Shown: positions 24,907-35,223 of the stretch, piece after piece | Layout of the letters: every line of letters starts with the position of its first letter | How positions within the stretch are numbered: the stretch's first letter is position 1 | Source: Streptomyces sp. CB02056 | Lineage (GTDB): Bacteria; Actinomycetota; Actinomycetes; Streptomycetales; Streptomycetaceae | Length of the DNA stretch: 64,000 nucleotides | Assembly: GCF_001905545.1 (NCBI RefSeq) | Contig: NZ_LIPD01000009.1 | Location: forward strand, 461,576 to 525,575 | Reading direction: 5' to 3' | Notes under the pieces: model-generated | Database searches by the model: none | Told to the model about the DNA's origin: nothing | What the model saw: only the letters and a program-made list of their open reading frames with translations | Made by a program: the position numbers and the translations under genes

Positions 24907-26517
24907 ATGCGCGTCCGTGACCTGCTCGCCCCCGGCGCCCCGCGACTGCGCCTGCTCGCGGCCGAGGAAGAGCTGGACCGGCAGGTCAGCGGCGTGATGA
25001 CGACGGACCTCCAGGACCCGGGCCGCTACCTGCACGGCGGCGAACTGGTGCTCACCGGCATGCTCTGGCGCACCGTCCCGGCCGACTCCGAGCGCTTCGT
25101 CCGCACCCTCGCGGCCGGCGGCGCGGTGGCCCTGGCGGCCGGCGAGGCCGAGGTCGGCCCGGTGCCCGAGGACCTGGTCGAGGCCTGCCGCCGGCACCGG
25201 ATGCCGCTGCTCGCCGTCCCCGACGACATCGCCTTCGGCACCGTCACCGAGTTCATCGGCCGCCAGGTCTCCGCCGACCGCGCCGCCGACCTCGCCGCCT
25301 TGGTCGACCGGCACCGCCTGCTGGTCTCGGCGGCCGGCGGCGGCGGACTGGACGCGGTGCTCGACCTGCTCGGCGGCGACCTCGACCTGGACTGCTGGGT
25401 GCTCACCCCGACCGGCGCGGTGATCGCCGGCCCCGCCGACCGGCTCTCCGCCCAGGACCGCGACCAGCTGGTCCGCGCCCACCTCGCCGCCCAGCGCCAG
25501 CGCCGCCGCCCCCCGCACCGGGCCCGACTGGCCGCCGGCTCCTTCTCGCTGCTGCCCGCCCCGGCCTCCGCCGAGCACGACGAGCCGCCGGCCGGCGGCG
25601 GCCTGCTGGCCGACTGGGTGCTCGCGGTGGCCGGCGACGTCACCGAGTGGACCACCAAGCGCCAGCAGCTCGCCGAGAACCTGGCCCGGCTGGTCGCCGC
25701 CGAGCGCCACCGCCGCGACGAGGGCCGCCGGCTGCGCCGCCGCCTCGCCGACGAACTGCTCGCCCTGCTGCGCCGCGACGCCGACCCGGCCGAGGTCGGC
25801 CGCGCCCTGTACGCCTCCTCGGCGATGGCCGCCCGCTACGAGGGCCCCGGGGCCAAGTCCCAGGCGGAGGACGGCTCCTGGCTGGTGCTCAGCGCCGAGG
25901 GCACCGGCCTGCCGGAGGGCGCCGTACGGGCGGTGCTGGAGGAGGCGCTCGGCGGCGCCTCCGACCGCGCCCTGGTCGCCGGGACGGGCACCGGCGCCGT
26001 GGTGGTGCTGCCCGTCCTGGACGCCCCGGTGCCCGCCGACGCCCTGCGCGAACTGCTCGCCCCGCTGGAGGCCGGGCTCGGCTCGGAGGGCCGGATCACC
26101 CTCGGCGTCTCCGCCCCCGCCGCCGGGGCCGGCGGCCTGCGCGGCGCCCTGGAGGAGGCCCGGCACGCCCGCCGGATCGCCGCTTCCCGGGTCGGCCGGG
26201 TCTGCGTCGCGGGCCCCGAGGAGCTCGCCTCGCACGTCCTGCTGCTGGCCGCCGTCCCGGACGAGGTGCGCCGCGCCTTCCGCAGCCGGCTGCTGGACAC
26301 GGTGATCGCGTACGACATCGAGCACCAGGCGGACCTGGTCCGCACCCTGGAGGCCTTCCTGCGCTCGGACGGCTCCTGGACCCGCTGCGCCGCCCAGCTG
26401 CACGTTCACGTGAACACCCTGCGGTACCGGATCGGCCGGATCGAGGAGCTGACCGGGCGTGACCTCTCCCGGCTGGAGGACCGGGTGGACTTCTACCTGG
26501 CGCTGGAGCTGGCCTGA
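24907..26517 (+). CDS. PucR-family transcriptional regulator
   Basis: 536 residues. The N-terminal PucR domain (MRVRDLLAPG..., residues about 1-125) includes the usual VLTGMLWR. A GGDEF-like middle region follows, and a C-terminal PucR-type HTH has TLEAFLRSDGSWTRCAAQLHVHVNTLRYRIGRIEELTGRDL (about residues 475-515). PucR proteins control purine catabolism. ATG at 24907 has TAAGGAGT at 24892-24899. Its divergence from xdh makes that operon the likely target. Ends at a perfect 19-bp hairpin. Confidence 0.93.
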   Translation: MRVRDLLAPGAPRLRLLAAEEELDRQVSGVMTTDLQDPGRYLHGGELVLTGMLWRTVPADSERFVRTLAAGGAVALAAGEAEVGPVPEDLVEACRRHRMPLLAVPDDIAFGTVTEFIGRQVSADRAADLAALVDRHRLLVSAAGGGGLDAVLDLLGGDLDLDCWVLTPTGAVIAGPADRLSAQDRDQLVRAHLAAQRQRRRPPHRARLAAGSFSLLPAPASAEHDEPPAGGGLLADWVLAVAGDVTEWTTKRQQLAENLARLVAAERHRRDEGRRLRRRLADELLALLRRDADPAEVGRALYASSAMAARYEGPGAKSQAEDGSWLVLSAEGTGLPEGAVRAVLEEALGGASDRALVAGTGTGAVVVLPVLDAPVPADALRELLAPLEAGLGSEGRITLGVSAPAAGAGGLRGALEEARHARRIAASRVGRVCVAGPEELASHVLLLAAVPDEVRRAFRSRLLDTVIAYDIEHQADLVRTLEAFLRSDGSWTRCAAQLHVHVNTLRYRIGRIEELTGRDLSRLEDRVDFYLALELA

Positions 26518-26535
26518 CGCCGCGTCCGGACAAGC

Positions 26536-26575
26536 GGAAGGGCCCGCCGCGACCTCGGTCGCGGCGGGCCCTTCC
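26536..26575. terminator. Bidirectional terminator between pucR and the esterase gene
   Basis: A perfect 19-bp inverted repeat (26536-26554 with 26557-26575) with only TC between the arms, placed between two convergent genes. Flanks lack a long T-run, as usual in streptomycetes. Confidence 0.8.
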
Positions 26576-26601
26576 CGTACGGTTCGCTGTCGCCGGCCGG
26601 C

Positions 26602-27735
26602 CTACTGGACCGGGATGACCGAGGTCAGCCACTGGAAGGCGGCGGGGACCATCTTCTTCCACTGCTCGGTGGTGTGCGGGCCGGTGCCCTCCTCGACCTG
26701 GACGGTGGTCGGGGCCTTGGCCGCGGCGCGGATCGCCTCGCCGTCCTCGTAGCCGTCGCCCTTGGAGCCGCTGACCAGCAGGGCGACCTTCGGCGGCTGC
26801 GGGGCGGTCTTCAGGATGTTGACCGGGTTGTTGGCCTCGCGCAGCTTGGCGTCCTTGCCGACCAGGGAGTCCGGCTCCTGGGCCGGGTCGTTGTAGCCGG
26901 ACATCGCGATGGCGGCCCGGTACCGGTTGGGGTGGGCCAGCGACAGCTTGGCCGCGCAGTGCGCGCCGGCCGAGTAGCCGGCGATCGCCCAGCGGTCCGC
27001 GGACGGGTCCGCGCGGAAGTTGTCCAGCACCATCTGCGGGACGTCGCGGGTGACCCAGGCGTCGGCGTTGATCTTGCCGGGGATGTCGGTGCAGCCGGCG
27101 TCCTGGTTGTTCAGCAGCTTCGTGCGGGGCGAGACCAGGATGAACGGGGCGACCTTGCCCTGCTGCATCAGCGGCTTGAGCTGCTCGGAGACCTTGAGGG
27201 TGCCGTACCAGGTGGAGGAGGAGCCGGGGTAGCCCGGGATCAGCTCGACCACGGGGAACTTCTTGTCCTTGAACGCCGGGTCGTTGTACTGCGGCGGCAG
27301 CCAGACCAGCACCTCGCCGTCGACCCCGGACACCTGGCCCTTGAGCTCGGTCCGCTGCACGTCGTTCGGGACGAGCGGGTCGTTCACGCCGCCGAAGCTC
27401 TGCTTGACCTTCTGCGGCTCCTTGGCGGGCTCGGCGCCCTGGCCGCCGGCGGCGGCCGCGGCCGGGTCGACCGGCGCCACCACGGGCACCGCGCGGACGT
27501 GGTTGCCGGTGCCGAGCAGGTCGTCCCAGTTGCCGTAGATCAGGTTGGCGTTGTTGACCATCACGAAGACCATCAGGACGGCCGTGACCTGGCAGAACAT
27601 GATCATGACGATCCGGGTGAGGTAGCGTACCGGCTGCGGGCCGCCGACCTTCCCCCAGAACAGCAACGCCACTGTGATGGACACCGGCACCAGGATGACG
27701 GTGAGGAGGAAGAATGGCGTACCTGTCAGTTCCAT
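26602..27735 (-). CDS. Membrane-anchored esterase-D-fold alpha/beta hydrolase
   Basis: 377 residues. Two or three hydrophobic helices fill the first 75 residues (FFLLTVILVPVSITVALLF, then IVMIMFCQVTAVLMVFVMV); an Ala/Pro/Gln linker follows. The extracytoplasmic domain has LIPGYPGSSSTWYGT, the nucleophile in IAGYSAGAHCAAKL and a C-terminal His in GTGPHTTEQWKKM. It resembles the antigen-85/esterase D group, so a cell-envelope acyl substrate is possible but unproven. ATG at 27735 opens directly before the first helix. Converges on pucR; the other flank is a divergent region with a sugar ABC operon. Confidence 0.87.
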   Translation of the reverse strand: MELTGTPFFLLTVILVPVSITVALLFWGKVGGPQPVRYLTRIVMIMFCQVTAVLMVFVMVNNANLIYGNWDDLLGTGNHVRAVPVVAPVDPAAAAAGGQGAEPAKEPQKVKQSFGGVNDPLVPNDVQRTELKGQVSGVDGEVLVWLPPQYNDPAFKDKKFPVVELIPGYPGSSSTWYGTLKVSEQLKPLMQQGKVAPFILVSPRTKLLNNQDAGCTDIPGKINADAWVTRDVPQMVLDNFRADPSADRWAIAGYSAGAHCAAKLSLAHPNRYRAAIAMSGYNDPAQEPDSLVGKDAKLREANNPVNILKTAPQPPKVALLVSGSKGDGYEDGEAIRAAAKAPTTVQVEEGTGPHTTEQWKKMVPAAFQWLTSVIPVQ

Positions 27736-28046
27736 CGAGTTCTCGTATCCGGGTCGCACGCCGCCCGGGGCCCACTCGCCCGAACGCACGTCAATGGCAT
27801 CAGACGGCGATGGACCGGTGATCGGTTGCCGTCCGAATCTGTGCGGAACCTGAGAGGAACATCACTTTCTTGTGATGAACCGCCTTCGGATCGGCGCCTA
27901 GTCTGCCACCCGAACGGACGTCGTCCGGACCAGATGTTCAGCGAACTACCAGGAAAGGTCCCCCGGGGCACCTTACCTCCCAGGCCGTTCGCGCTGCCGG
28001 GCGAGGCGGTGCGATACCGCGCGGCACGGGCAGGGAGACTATGGGG
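27736..28046. promoter_or_regulatory. Divergent esterase / sugar ABC intergenic region
   Basis: 311 nt without a gene. The one clear element is CATCAC-N6-GTGATG at 27861-27878, a perfect 6-bp inverted repeat in an AT-richer patch, suitable as an operator for the sugar operon or the esterase. No -35/-10 pair stands out. Confidence 0.4.
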
Positions 28047-29066
28047 ATGAGCATCACCCGCTTTCGCCCGTCCCACCGCCTCTGGCCCGCGTGTGCCGTC
28101 CTGGCACTCGCGGTCGCCGTGGCCGGTTGCAGCAGTACTGGAGGCAGACGCGCCGAGGAGGCCCGCGCCAAGGCCGCGGCCACCGGCGGCGGCGCCGTCT
28201 CGACTCCGCGCTGGAAGGTCGCCATGGTGACCCACGCCGGAGCCGGCGACGCCTTCTGGGACACTGTGCGCAAGGGCGCCGAGCAGGCCGCCGCCAAGGA
28301 CAACATCACCTTCCTGTACTCCAACGACGCGCAGACCCAGAACCAGGTCCAGCTCGTCCAGGCCGCCATCGACCAGAAGGTCGACGGCCTGCTGGTCACC
28401 CTCGCCAAGGGCGACGCCATGGCGGACGTCCTCGGCAAGGCCAAGGCCGCCGGCATCCCCGTGATCACGATCAACTCCGGCCAGGAGTACTCGCAGAAGT
28501 TCGGCGCGCTGACCCACATCGGTCAGGACGAGTCCACCGCCGGCCAGGCGGCCGGTACCGAGCTGGCCTCGCGCGGCCGCAAGAACGTGCTCTGCGTGAT
28601 CCACGAGCAGGGCAACGTCGGCCAGGAGCAGCGCTGCTCCGGCGCCCAGTCCAAGTCCGGCGGAGCCTTCCAGGTGCTCTACGTCAACGGCGTCGACATG
28701 CCCGACGCCCGCGCCGCGATCTCCGCCAAGCTGCAGGCCGACCCGTCCATCGACACCGTGCTCACCCTCTCCGGCCCGATGGCCGCCACCGGCCTCCAGG
28801 CCGTCCAGGACGCCCACCGCGCCGTCGAACTGGACACCTTCGACCTGGGCACGCAGGTGGTGTCCGGGCTCAAGTCCGGCAGCGTCGGCTTCGCCGTCGA
28901 CCAGCAGCCCTACCTCCAGGGCTACACCGGCGTCGACCTGGTCTGGCTGTACAAGTACAACCTGAACATGCTCGGCGGCGGCAAGCCCGTCGAGACCGGT
29001 CCGCAGATCCTGACCAAGGACAACGCCGACGCGCTCGCCGAGTACGTCGCGAGGGGGACCAGGTGA
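28047..29066 (+). CDS. Sugar ABC transporter substrate-binding lipoprotein
   Basis: 339 residues. A lipoprotein signal peptide ends in a VAGC lipobox near residue 29, followed by a periplasmic-binding-protein fold of the ribose/xylose type: [50 protein letters not shown] and a hinge region [17 protein letters not shown] at 28047 is preferred to the ATG at 28041 because GGGAG at 28033-28037 is spaced 9 nt from it. Sugar type unknown. The permease overlaps its stop by 4 nt. Confidence 0.93.
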   Translation: MSITRFRPSHRLWPACAVLALAVAVAGCSSTGGRRAEEARAKAAATGGGAVSTPRWKVAMVTHAGAGDAFWDTVRKGAEQAAAKDNITFLYSNDAQTQNQVQLVQAAIDQKVDGLLVTLAKGDAMADVLGKAKAAGIPVITINSGQEYSQKFGALTHIGQDESTAGQAAGTELASRGRKNVLCVIHEQGNVGQEQRCSGAQSKSGGAFQVLYVNGVDMPDARAAISAKLQADPSIDTVLTLSGPMAATGLQAVQDAHRAVELDTFDLGTQVVSGLKSGSVGFAVDQQPYLQGYTGVDLVWLYKYNLNMLGGGKPVETGPQILTKDNADALAEYVARGTR

Positions 29067-30109
29067 GCACCCCCGACCTCCTCGCCCACGACGGCCTGGT
29101 CGACGGCCGTCCGCCGGCCCTGCGGCGGCTCCTCGCCCGCCCCGAGCTGGGCTCGCTGATCGCCGCCGTCGCGGTCTTCACGGTCTTCGCCGTCGTCGCC
29201 GAACCGTTCCTGCGGGTCTCCTCGCTGGGCACCGTGCTGTACGCGGCCTCCACCATCGGGATCATGGCGGTGCCGGTCTCGCTGCTGATGATCGGCGGCG
29301 AGTTCGACCTGTCGGCCGGCGTGCTGGTCACCACCGCCGCGCTGACCTCCTCGATGGTCTCGTACCAGTTCACCGCGGTGACCTGGGTCGGCGTGCTGGT
29401 CTCGCTGGCGACCACGCTGGCCATCGGCGGGTTCAACGGCTGGATGCTCGGCCGCACCAGGCTGCCCAGCTTCATCGTCACGCTCGGCACCTTCCTGATG
29501 CTGACCGGCGCCAACCTGGGCGTCACCAAGGCGATCTCCGGCACCGTCTCCACCAAGTCGATCTCCGACATGGAGGGCTTCGCCGCCTGCCGCTGGCTGT
29601 TCGCCTCCGAGGTGACCGTCGGCGGGCTGACCGTCAAGGCCACCGTCTGGTGGTGGCTCGGCCTGCTCGTGGTCGGCAGCTGGGTGCTGCTGCGCACCCG
29701 CTTCGGCAACTGGATCTTCGCGGTCGGCGGCGACGCGGACGCGGCCCGCGCGGTCGGCGTGCCGGTCGCCCGGACGAAGACCCTGCTGTACCTGGGTGTC
29801 GGCTTCGGCGCCTGGGTGCTCGGCCAGCACCTGCTGTTCTCCTTCGACACCGTGCAGTCCGGCGAGGGCGTCGGCAACGAGCTGATCTACATCGTCGCGG
29901 CGGTCATCGGCGGCTGCCTGATCACCGGCGGCTACGGCTCGGTGGTCGGCTCCGCGCTCGGCGCGCTGATCTTCGGCATGGCCAGCAAGGGGATCATCTA
30001 CGCCCAGTGGAACCCGGACTGGTTCAAGTTCTTCCTCGGCGCGATGCTGCTGCTGGCCGCGCTGCTGAACGCCTACGTCAAGCGCCGGGCCGAGCGGGGG
30101 CCGCGATGA
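29063..30109 (+). CDS. Sugar ABC transporter permease (RbsC/BPD_transp_2 type)
   Basis: 348 residues with about eight to ten membrane segments. Family marks include [30 protein letters not shown] and the cytoplasmic-loop segment [25 protein letters not shown] at 29063 overlaps the lipoprotein stop (GTGA) and its TGA overlaps the ATPase ATG. Only one permease gene is present, as expected for homodimeric carbohydrate uptake-2 systems. Confidence 0.93.
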   Translation: MSTPDLLAHDGLVDGRPPALRRLLARPELGSLIAAVAVFTVFAVVAEPFLRVSSLGTVLYAASTIGIMAVPVSLLMIGGEFDLSAGVLVTTAALTSSMVSYQFTAVTWVGVLVSLATTLAIGGFNGWMLGRTRLPSFIVTLGTFLMLTGANLGVTKAISGTVSTKSISDMEGFAACRWLFASEVTVGGLTVKATVWWWLGLLVVGSWVLLRTRFGNWIFAVGGDADAARAVGVPVARTKTLLYLGVGFGAWVLGQHLLFSFDTVQSGEGVGNELIYIVAAVIGGCLITGGYGSVVGSALGALIFGMASKGIIYAQWNPDWFKFFLGAMLLLAALLNAYVKRRAERGPR

Positions 30110-31050
30110 ACACGGACCTCACGGGGGCCGCGACGAACACGGAAGCGATGGGTACCGAACTGCTCTCCCTCGACGGCGTCGGCAAGAGCTACGGCACCGT
30201 CCGGGCGCTCCAGGACGTCTCGCTGACCCTGCGGGCCGGCGAGATCAGCTGCGTGCTCGGCGACAACGGGGCCGGCAAGTCCACCCTGATCAAGATCATC
30301 TCCGGGCTGCACCAGCACGACGAGGGCACCGTCACCGTCGGCGGCGAGGCGGTCCGCTTCGACTCCCCGCGCCAGGCCCTGGACCGCGGCATCGCCACCG
30401 TCTACCAGGACCTCGCGGTCGTCCCGCTGATGCCGGTCTGGCGCAACTTCTTCCTCGGCTCCGAGCAGGGCATGCGCCGCTGGGGCGGCCTGCGGCTGGA
30501 CGCCGAGGGGATGCGCGCCACCACCCGCGACGCGCTCGCGCGGATGGGCATCGACCTGTACGACGTCGACCGGCCGATCGGCACCCTCTCCGGCGGGCAG
30601 CGCCAGTGCGTGGCGATCGCCCGCGCGGTGCACTTCGGCGCCAAGGTGCTGATCCTGGACGAGCCCACCGCCGCGCTCGGCGTCAAGCAGTCCGGGGTGG
30701 TGCTCAAGTACGTCACCGCCGCCCGCGACGCCGGGCTCGGGGTCGTGCTGATCACCCACAACCCGCACCACGCGTACCTGGTCGGCGACCACTTCACCCT
30801 GCTCCGGCGGGGCCGGATGGCGGGCAGCCATCCGCGTGCCGAGATCAGCCTCGAACAGCTCACCACCGAGATGGCCGGCGGCTCCGACCTCGCCGAGCTC
30901 TCGCACGAGCTGGCCCGACCGTCGCTCTCCGACCCCCGCGGCTCCGCCCCCGGCGGCTTCGGCACCGGGCTCCCCGGTGGCGGAGAATCGGCTTCCGGAG
31001 AATCCGACCCCCGAGAACCCGACACCCGTGAGGAGCGTCCGCAGCCGTGA
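30106..31050 (+). CDS. Sugar ABC transporter ATP-binding protein, single domain
   Basis: 314 residues with one nucleotide-binding domain: Walker [10 protein letters not shown] (about residue 54), signature LSGGQRQ, Walker [12 protein letters not shown] and switch His in LITHNPHH. Typical CUT2 ATPases such as RbsA carry two domains; here there is one, followed by about 50 disordered, Gly/Glu/Ser/Pro-rich residues. ATG at 30106 overlaps the permease stop, and its stop overlaps the ROK GTG. Confidence 0.93.
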   Translation: MNTDLTGAATNTEAMGTELLSLDGVGKSYGTVRALQDVSLTLRAGEISCVLGDNGAGKSTLIKIISGLHQHDEGTVTVGGEAVRFDSPRQALDRGIATVYQDLAVVPLMPVWRNFFLGSEQGMRRWGGLRLDAEGMRATTRDALARMGIDLYDVDRPIGTLSGGQRQCVAIARAVHFGAKVLILDEPTAALGVKQSGVVLKYVTAARDAGLGVVLITHNPHHAYLVGDHFTLLRRGRMAGSHPRAEISLEQLTTEMAGGSDLAELSHELARPSLSDPRGSAPGGFGTGLPGGGESASGESDPREPDTREERPQP

Positions 31051-32153
31051 CCGGCTCCCAAGGCAGCACCCGGCCACCCGTCCTGCCGACCCTGCTCGGC
31101 CTCGGCCCGCGCGCCGAGCGCCGCCGCCGCGCCCTGCCCGCCGGGATACTGCGGCTGCCCACGATCGGCGTCGACATCGGCGGCACCAAGGTGGTCGCCG
31201 GGGTGGTGGACGGCGAGGGCAAGGTGCTGGAGAAGCTGCGCACGGACACGCCGCACAAGAGCAAGAGCCCCAAGGTGGTCGAGGACGTCATCGTCGAGCT
31301 GGTGCTCCAGCTCGCCGACCGGCACGACGTCCACGCCGTGGGCATCGGCGCGGCCGGCTGGGTCGACGCCGACCGCTCCAAGGTGCTGTTCGCCCCGCAC
31401 CTCAACTGGCGCAACGAGCCGCTCCGGGAGGCGCTCAGCGAGCGGCTGCGCTTCCCGGTGATCGTGGAGAACGACGCCAACGCGGCCGCCTGGGCCGAGT
31501 GGCGCTTCGGCGCCGGGCGCGGCGAGGACCACATGGTGATGCTCACCCTGGGCACCGGCATCGGCGGCGCGGTGGTCCGGGACGGCTACGTGGACCGCGG
31601 CAAGTACGGCCTGGCGGGCGAGTTCGGGCACATGCAGGTGCTGCCCGGCGGCCACCGCTGCCCGTGCGGCAACCGGGGCTGCTGGGAGCAGTACTCCTCC
31701 GGCAACGCCCTGGTGCGCGACGCGCGCGAGCTGGTCGCCGAGGAGTCGCCGGTGGTGCAGCCGCTGCTGGCCCGGGCGGGCGGCACGGTCGAGGGCATCA
31801 CCGGGCCGCTGGTCACCGAGGCCGCCCAGGAGGGCGACCCGGTCGCGACCGAGCTGCTCTACGAGGTCGGCACCTGGCTCGGCGTCGGCATCGCCAACCT
31901 GGCCGCCGCGCTGGACCCGGGCCGCTTCGTGATCGGCGGCGGGGTCTCCGAGGCCGGTGACCTGCTGCTCGGTCCGGCCCGGGACACCTTCCGCCGCACC
32001 CTCACCGGGCGCGGCTTCCGCCCGGAGGCCGCCATCGTGCACGCCGCCCTCGGCAACGAGGCCGGCCTGGTCGGCGCGGCCGACCTGGCCCGGCAGGTGG
32101 CGCGGCGCTTCCGCACGATCAAGCGGCGGCGGGTGGAGCGCAGCGCGCTGTAG
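31047..32153 (+). CDS. ROK-family sugar kinase (glucokinase-like)
   Basis: 368 residues. After a 35-residue leader come the ROK phosphate motif [29 protein letters not shown] (catalytic Asp), [17 protein letters not shown] and the zinc motif [15 protein letters not shown]. No DNA-binding domain, so it is a kinase, probably for the sugar taken up by the ABC importer with which it overlaps by 4 nt (GTGA). A similar importer-ROK gene order is known in Streptomyces coelicolor. Followed by a hairpin terminator. Confidence 0.93.
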   Translation: MTGSQGSTRPPVLPTLLGLGPRAERRRRALPAGILRLPTIGVDIGGTKVVAGVVDGEGKVLEKLRTDTPHKSKSPKVVEDVIVELVLQLADRHDVHAVGIGAAGWVDADRSKVLFAPHLNWRNEPLREALSERLRFPVIVENDANAAAWAEWRFGAGRGEDHMVMLTLGTGIGGAVVRDGYVDRGKYGLAGEFGHMQVLPGGHRCPCGNRGCWEQYSSGNALVRDARELVAEESPVVQPLLARAGGTVEGITGPLVTEAAQEGDPVATELLYEVGTWLGVGIANLAAALDPGRFVIGGGVSEAGDLLLGPARDTFRRTLTGRGFRPEAAIVHAALGNEAGLVGAADLARQVARRFRTIKRRRVERSAL

Positions 32154-32159
32154 CGGGGT

Positions 32160-32193
32160 GGGGGCGCCTGCCGGCTGTTCTCCTGGCGCCCCC
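32160..32193 (+). terminator. Terminator after the sugar importer-ROK operon
   Basis: GGGGGCGCC (32160-32168) pairs with GGCGCCCCC (32185-32193), 7 nt after the stop, with a 16-nt loop. Confidence 0.65.
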
Positions 32194-32292
32194 GCCCGCT
32201 CCGCCAACTACCCGTTGGTAGCGGCGCGGTGTGGTTGTCGGATCATCCCTCCTGTGGAACAACTGAGTTGACGCAGACTCAGGAGGATTCGG

Positions 32293-34083
32293 ATGAGGGC
32301 TCTGACCCGTCTCGCACCACCACTGCTGCTCGCCACCGCGCTGGTCTGGTCCGGCGTCGGACCGGCCGGCGCCGCGACCCCGCCGACGAAGGCGCCCGAG
32401 GCGGTGGGCCGGGGCGGAGCGGTCGCCACCGTCGACGCCGACGCCACCGCCGCCGGCATCGAGGTGCTGCGCAAGGGCGGCAACGCGGTGGACGCGGCCG
32501 TCGCCGCCGCCGCGGCCCTCGGGGTCACCGAGCCGTACTCCTCCGGCATCGGCGGCGGCGGGTACTTCGTCTACTACGACCACGCCACCGGCCGGGTGCA
32601 CACCATCGACGGCCGGGAGACGGCCGGGCGCACCGCCGACAGCGGCCTGTTCCTGGAGGACGGCAAACCGCTGGCCTTCGCCGACGCCGTCACCAGCGGC
32701 CTGTCCGTCGGAATCCCCGGCACCCCCGCCACCTGGGACGCCGCACTGCGCAAGTGGGGCACCCGCTCGCTCGCCCAGAACCTCGAACCGGCCGAGCGGA
32801 TCGCCGACCACGGCTTCGTCGTCGACGACACCTTCCGCGGCCAGACCGCCGACAACTACGCCCGGTTCAAGGACTTCCCGGCCACCGCCGCGCTCTACCT
32901 GCCGAACGGCAAGCCCCCCGAGACCGGCAGCGTGCTGCGCAACCCCGACCTCGCCGCCACCTACCGGCTGCTCGCCAAGGACGGCGTCAAGGCCTTCTAC
33001 CAGGGCGAGTTGGCCAAGGACATCGCCAACACCGTGCAGCACCCGCCGGTCGACCCGGCGTCCGGCCGCACCGCCCGCCCCGGCAGGGTCGACACCACCG
33101 ACCTCGCCGACTACCGGGTCCGCGACCAGGCGCCCACCCACGTCTCCCACGGCGCCTACGACGTCTACGCGATGGCCCCCTCCAGCTCCGGCGGCACCAC
33201 CGTCGGCGAGGCGCTCAACATCCTGGAGGACGGCGGCGACGTCTCCACGTACAGCGGCACCCAGTACTACCACCACTTCCTGGAGGCCTCCCGGATCTCC
33301 TTCGCCGACCGCAACCGCTGGGTCGGCGACCCGGCCTTCACCGACGTCCCCACCAGGGAACTGCTCTCCGAGCGCTACGCCGCCTCCCGGGCCTGCCTGA
33401 TCAGCCCGGACCACGCGCTGACCAGCCCGCTCGCCCCCGGCGACCCGCGCCACCCGGCCCCCTGCGCCGACACCGGCCAGGCCGTCCCCGAGCCGTACGA
33501 GGGCCCCAACACCACCCACCTGACGGTCGCCGACCGCTGGGGCAACATCGTCTCCTACACGCTCACCATCGAGCAGACCGGCGGCAGCGGCATCACCGTC
33601 CCCGGCCGGGGCTTCCTGCTCAACAACGAGCTGACCGACTTCGACTTCACCCCGCTCGCCCCGGGCGTCCCCGACCCCAACCTGCCGGGCCCGGGCAAGC
33701 GGCCGCGCTCCTCGATGTCCCCGACGGTCGTGCTGCGCGACGGCGAGCCGCTGCTGGCCACCGGCAGCCCCGGCGGCGCGACCATCATCACCACCACCCT
33801 CCAGGTGCTGCTCGGCCGGCTCGACCGGGGCCTGAGCCTGGAGCAGGCCATCGCCGCCCCGCGCGCCAGCCAGCGCAACAGCGCCACCACCCAGGCCGAG
33901 CCCGCCTTCCTGGCGCTGCCCGAGCGGGCCGCGCTGGAGGGCCTCGGACACAGTTTCGTCAACGGCGGCGAGATCGGTGCCGCCACCGGCGTGGAACGGC
34001 TGCCGGACGGCCGCTGGGTGGCCGCCGCCGAGCCGGTGCGGCGCGGCGGCGGCTCGGCCGCGGTGGTCCGGCCCGCGGGCTGA
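32293..34083 (+). CDS. ggt: Secreted gamma-glutamyltransferase
   Basis: Cleaves and transfers gamma-glutamyl groups, e.g. from glutathione-like thiols or glutamine. 596 residues: Sec signal peptide (residues 1-27, ending GPAGAA), large subunit, and autocatalytic site at Thr407 in GPNTTHLTVAD, which would start the small subunit. Substrate loops GLSVGIPGTP, PRSSMSP and GSPGGATIITT are intact. ATG at 32293 has AGGAGG at 32281-32286. A 6-bp inverted repeat (CTGAGT/ACTCAG, 32263-32282) touches the ribosome site and might modulate translation. Confidence 0.95.
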   Translation: MRALTRLAPPLLLATALVWSGVGPAGAATPPTKAPEAVGRGGAVATVDADATAAGIEVLRKGGNAVDAAVAAAAALGVTEPYSSGIGGGGYFVYYDHATGRVHTIDGRETAGRTADSGLFLEDGKPLAFADAVTSGLSVGIPGTPATWDAALRKWGTRSLAQNLEPAERIADHGFVVDDTFRGQTADNYARFKDFPATAALYLPNGKPPETGSVLRNPDLAATYRLLAKDGVKAFYQGELAKDIANTVQHPPVDPASGRTARPGRVDTTDLADYRVRDQAPTHVSHGAYDVYAMAPSSSGGTTVGEALNILEDGGDVSTYSGTQYYHHFLEASRISFADRNRWVGDPAFTDVPTRELLSERYAASRACLISPDHALTSPLAPGDPRHPAPCADTGQAVPEPYEGPNTTHLTVADRWGNIVSYTLTIEQTGGSGITVPGRGFLLNNELTDFDFTPLAPGVPDPNLPGPGKRPRSSMSPTVVLRDGEPLLATGSPGGATIITTTLQVLLGRLDRGLSLEQAIAAPRASQRNSATTQAEPAFLALPERAALEGLGHSFVNGGEIGAATGVERLPDGRWVAAAEPVRRGGGSAAVVRPAG

Positions 34084-34116
34084 CCGGGCCGGCCTGTCGG
34101 TGCCGGGCGGTATGTT

Positions 34117-34153
34117 CGGGGTGGGCCTCCCGCACGAGGGGCGGCCCACCCCG
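34117..34153 (+). terminator. Terminator between ggt and the exonuclease gene
   Basis: CGGGGTGGGCC (34117-34127) pairs perfectly with GGCCCACCCCG (34143-34153). It lies 33 nt after the ggt stop and 56 nt before the next start, so it could also be a hairpin in the exonuclease leader. Confidence 0.6.
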
Positions 34154-34209
34154 TCCGTATGCCCGACTGCATGTCCGTCCGCACCGAACCACCGGGAAGG
34201 CCGCCCGCC

Positions 34210-35013
34210 GTGACCGTCCGCATCGCCACCTGGAACATCAACTCCGTCACCGCGCGGCTGCCCAAGCTCCTGGAGTGGCTGGAGAGCGCCAAGCCCGACG
34301 TGCTCTGCCTCCAGGAGCTCAAGTGCGCGGCCGACGCCTTCCCGTACGAGGCGGTCCGCGAGCTCGGCTACGAGACGGCCGCGCACGGCAACGGCCGCTG
34401 GAACGGCGTCGCGATCGTCTCCCGGATCGGCCTGGACGACGTCGTGCGCGGCCTCCCCGACCAGCCCGGCTACTTCGCCGACGGCGCCCTGCTGCCCGAG
34501 GTCGAGCCGCGCGCCATCGCCGCCACCTGCGGCCCGGTCCGGGTCTGGTCGGTCTACGTGCCGAACGGCCGCGAGGTCGGCCACGCGCACTACCAGTACA
34601 AGCTGGAGTGGCTGGAGGCGCTGCGCAAGGCCGCCACCGAGGACGCCGCCGGCCCCCGCCCGTTCGCCGTCCTCGGGGACTTCAACATCGCCCCGACCGA
34701 CGACGACGTCTTCGACGCCGCCGCCTTCGAGGGCCTCACCCACGTCACCCCGGTCGAGCGCGCCGCACTGGCGGCCCTCGACGGGATCGGCCTCCAGGAC
34801 GTGCTGCCCCGCCCGCTCAAGTACGACCACCCGTACACCTACTGGGACTACCGCCAGCTGGCCTTCCCCAAGAACCGGGGCATGCGGATCGACCTCACCT
34901 ACGCCAACAAGCCCTTCGTCGAGGCCGTCACCGACAGCTACGTGGACCGCGAGGCCCGCAAGGGCAAGGGCACCTCGGACCACGCGCCGGTCGTGGTGGA
35001 CCTCGACCTCTGA
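34210..35013 (+). CDS. xth: Exodeoxyribonuclease III (AP endonuclease)
   Basis: Repairs abasic sites and trims 3' ends. 267 residues of the Xth fold: IATWNINSVTARL (Asn), LCLQELKC (metal Glu), GRWNGVAIVSR, YVPNGREVGH, VLGDFNIAPTDDDVF, MRIDLTYAN and GTSDHAPVVVDLDL (catalytic Asp-His). GTG at 34210 is chosen because the conserved VRIATWNINS starts there and GGAAGG lies at 34195-34200; an upstream ATG adds non-conserved sequence. Monocistronic, between hairpin and intergenic DNA. Confidence 0.95.
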   Translation: MTVRIATWNINSVTARLPKLLEWLESAKPDVLCLQELKCAADAFPYEAVRELGYETAAHGNGRWNGVAIVSRIGLDDVVRGLPDQPGYFADGALLPEVEPRAIAATCGPVRVWSVYVPNGREVGHAHYQYKLEWLEALRKAATEDAAGPRPFAVLGDFNIAPTDDDVFDAAAFEGLTHVTPVERAALAALDGIGLQDVLPRPLKYDHPYTYWDYRQLAFPKNRGMRIDLTYANKPFVEAVTDSYVDREARKGKGTSDHAPVVVDLDL

Positions 35014-35223
35014 GCCGCACCGCGTGAGCGCCACTCCGGGTGAGCGCCACGGGTGAGCCCCGCCGCGGGCGTCACGACGGGTCACGGGTCGTAACCCGAA
35101 CGGTCGTGAGCGCTGGCCGAGCGTGGGGCGCGTCCCTACCGTCGGTGAATGACCGGGTGCAGTTGCTCGACCACGTGGACATGGGAGTCCCCGGCTGCGC
35201 CCGAGAATCCCGGAGGTTCCGGT

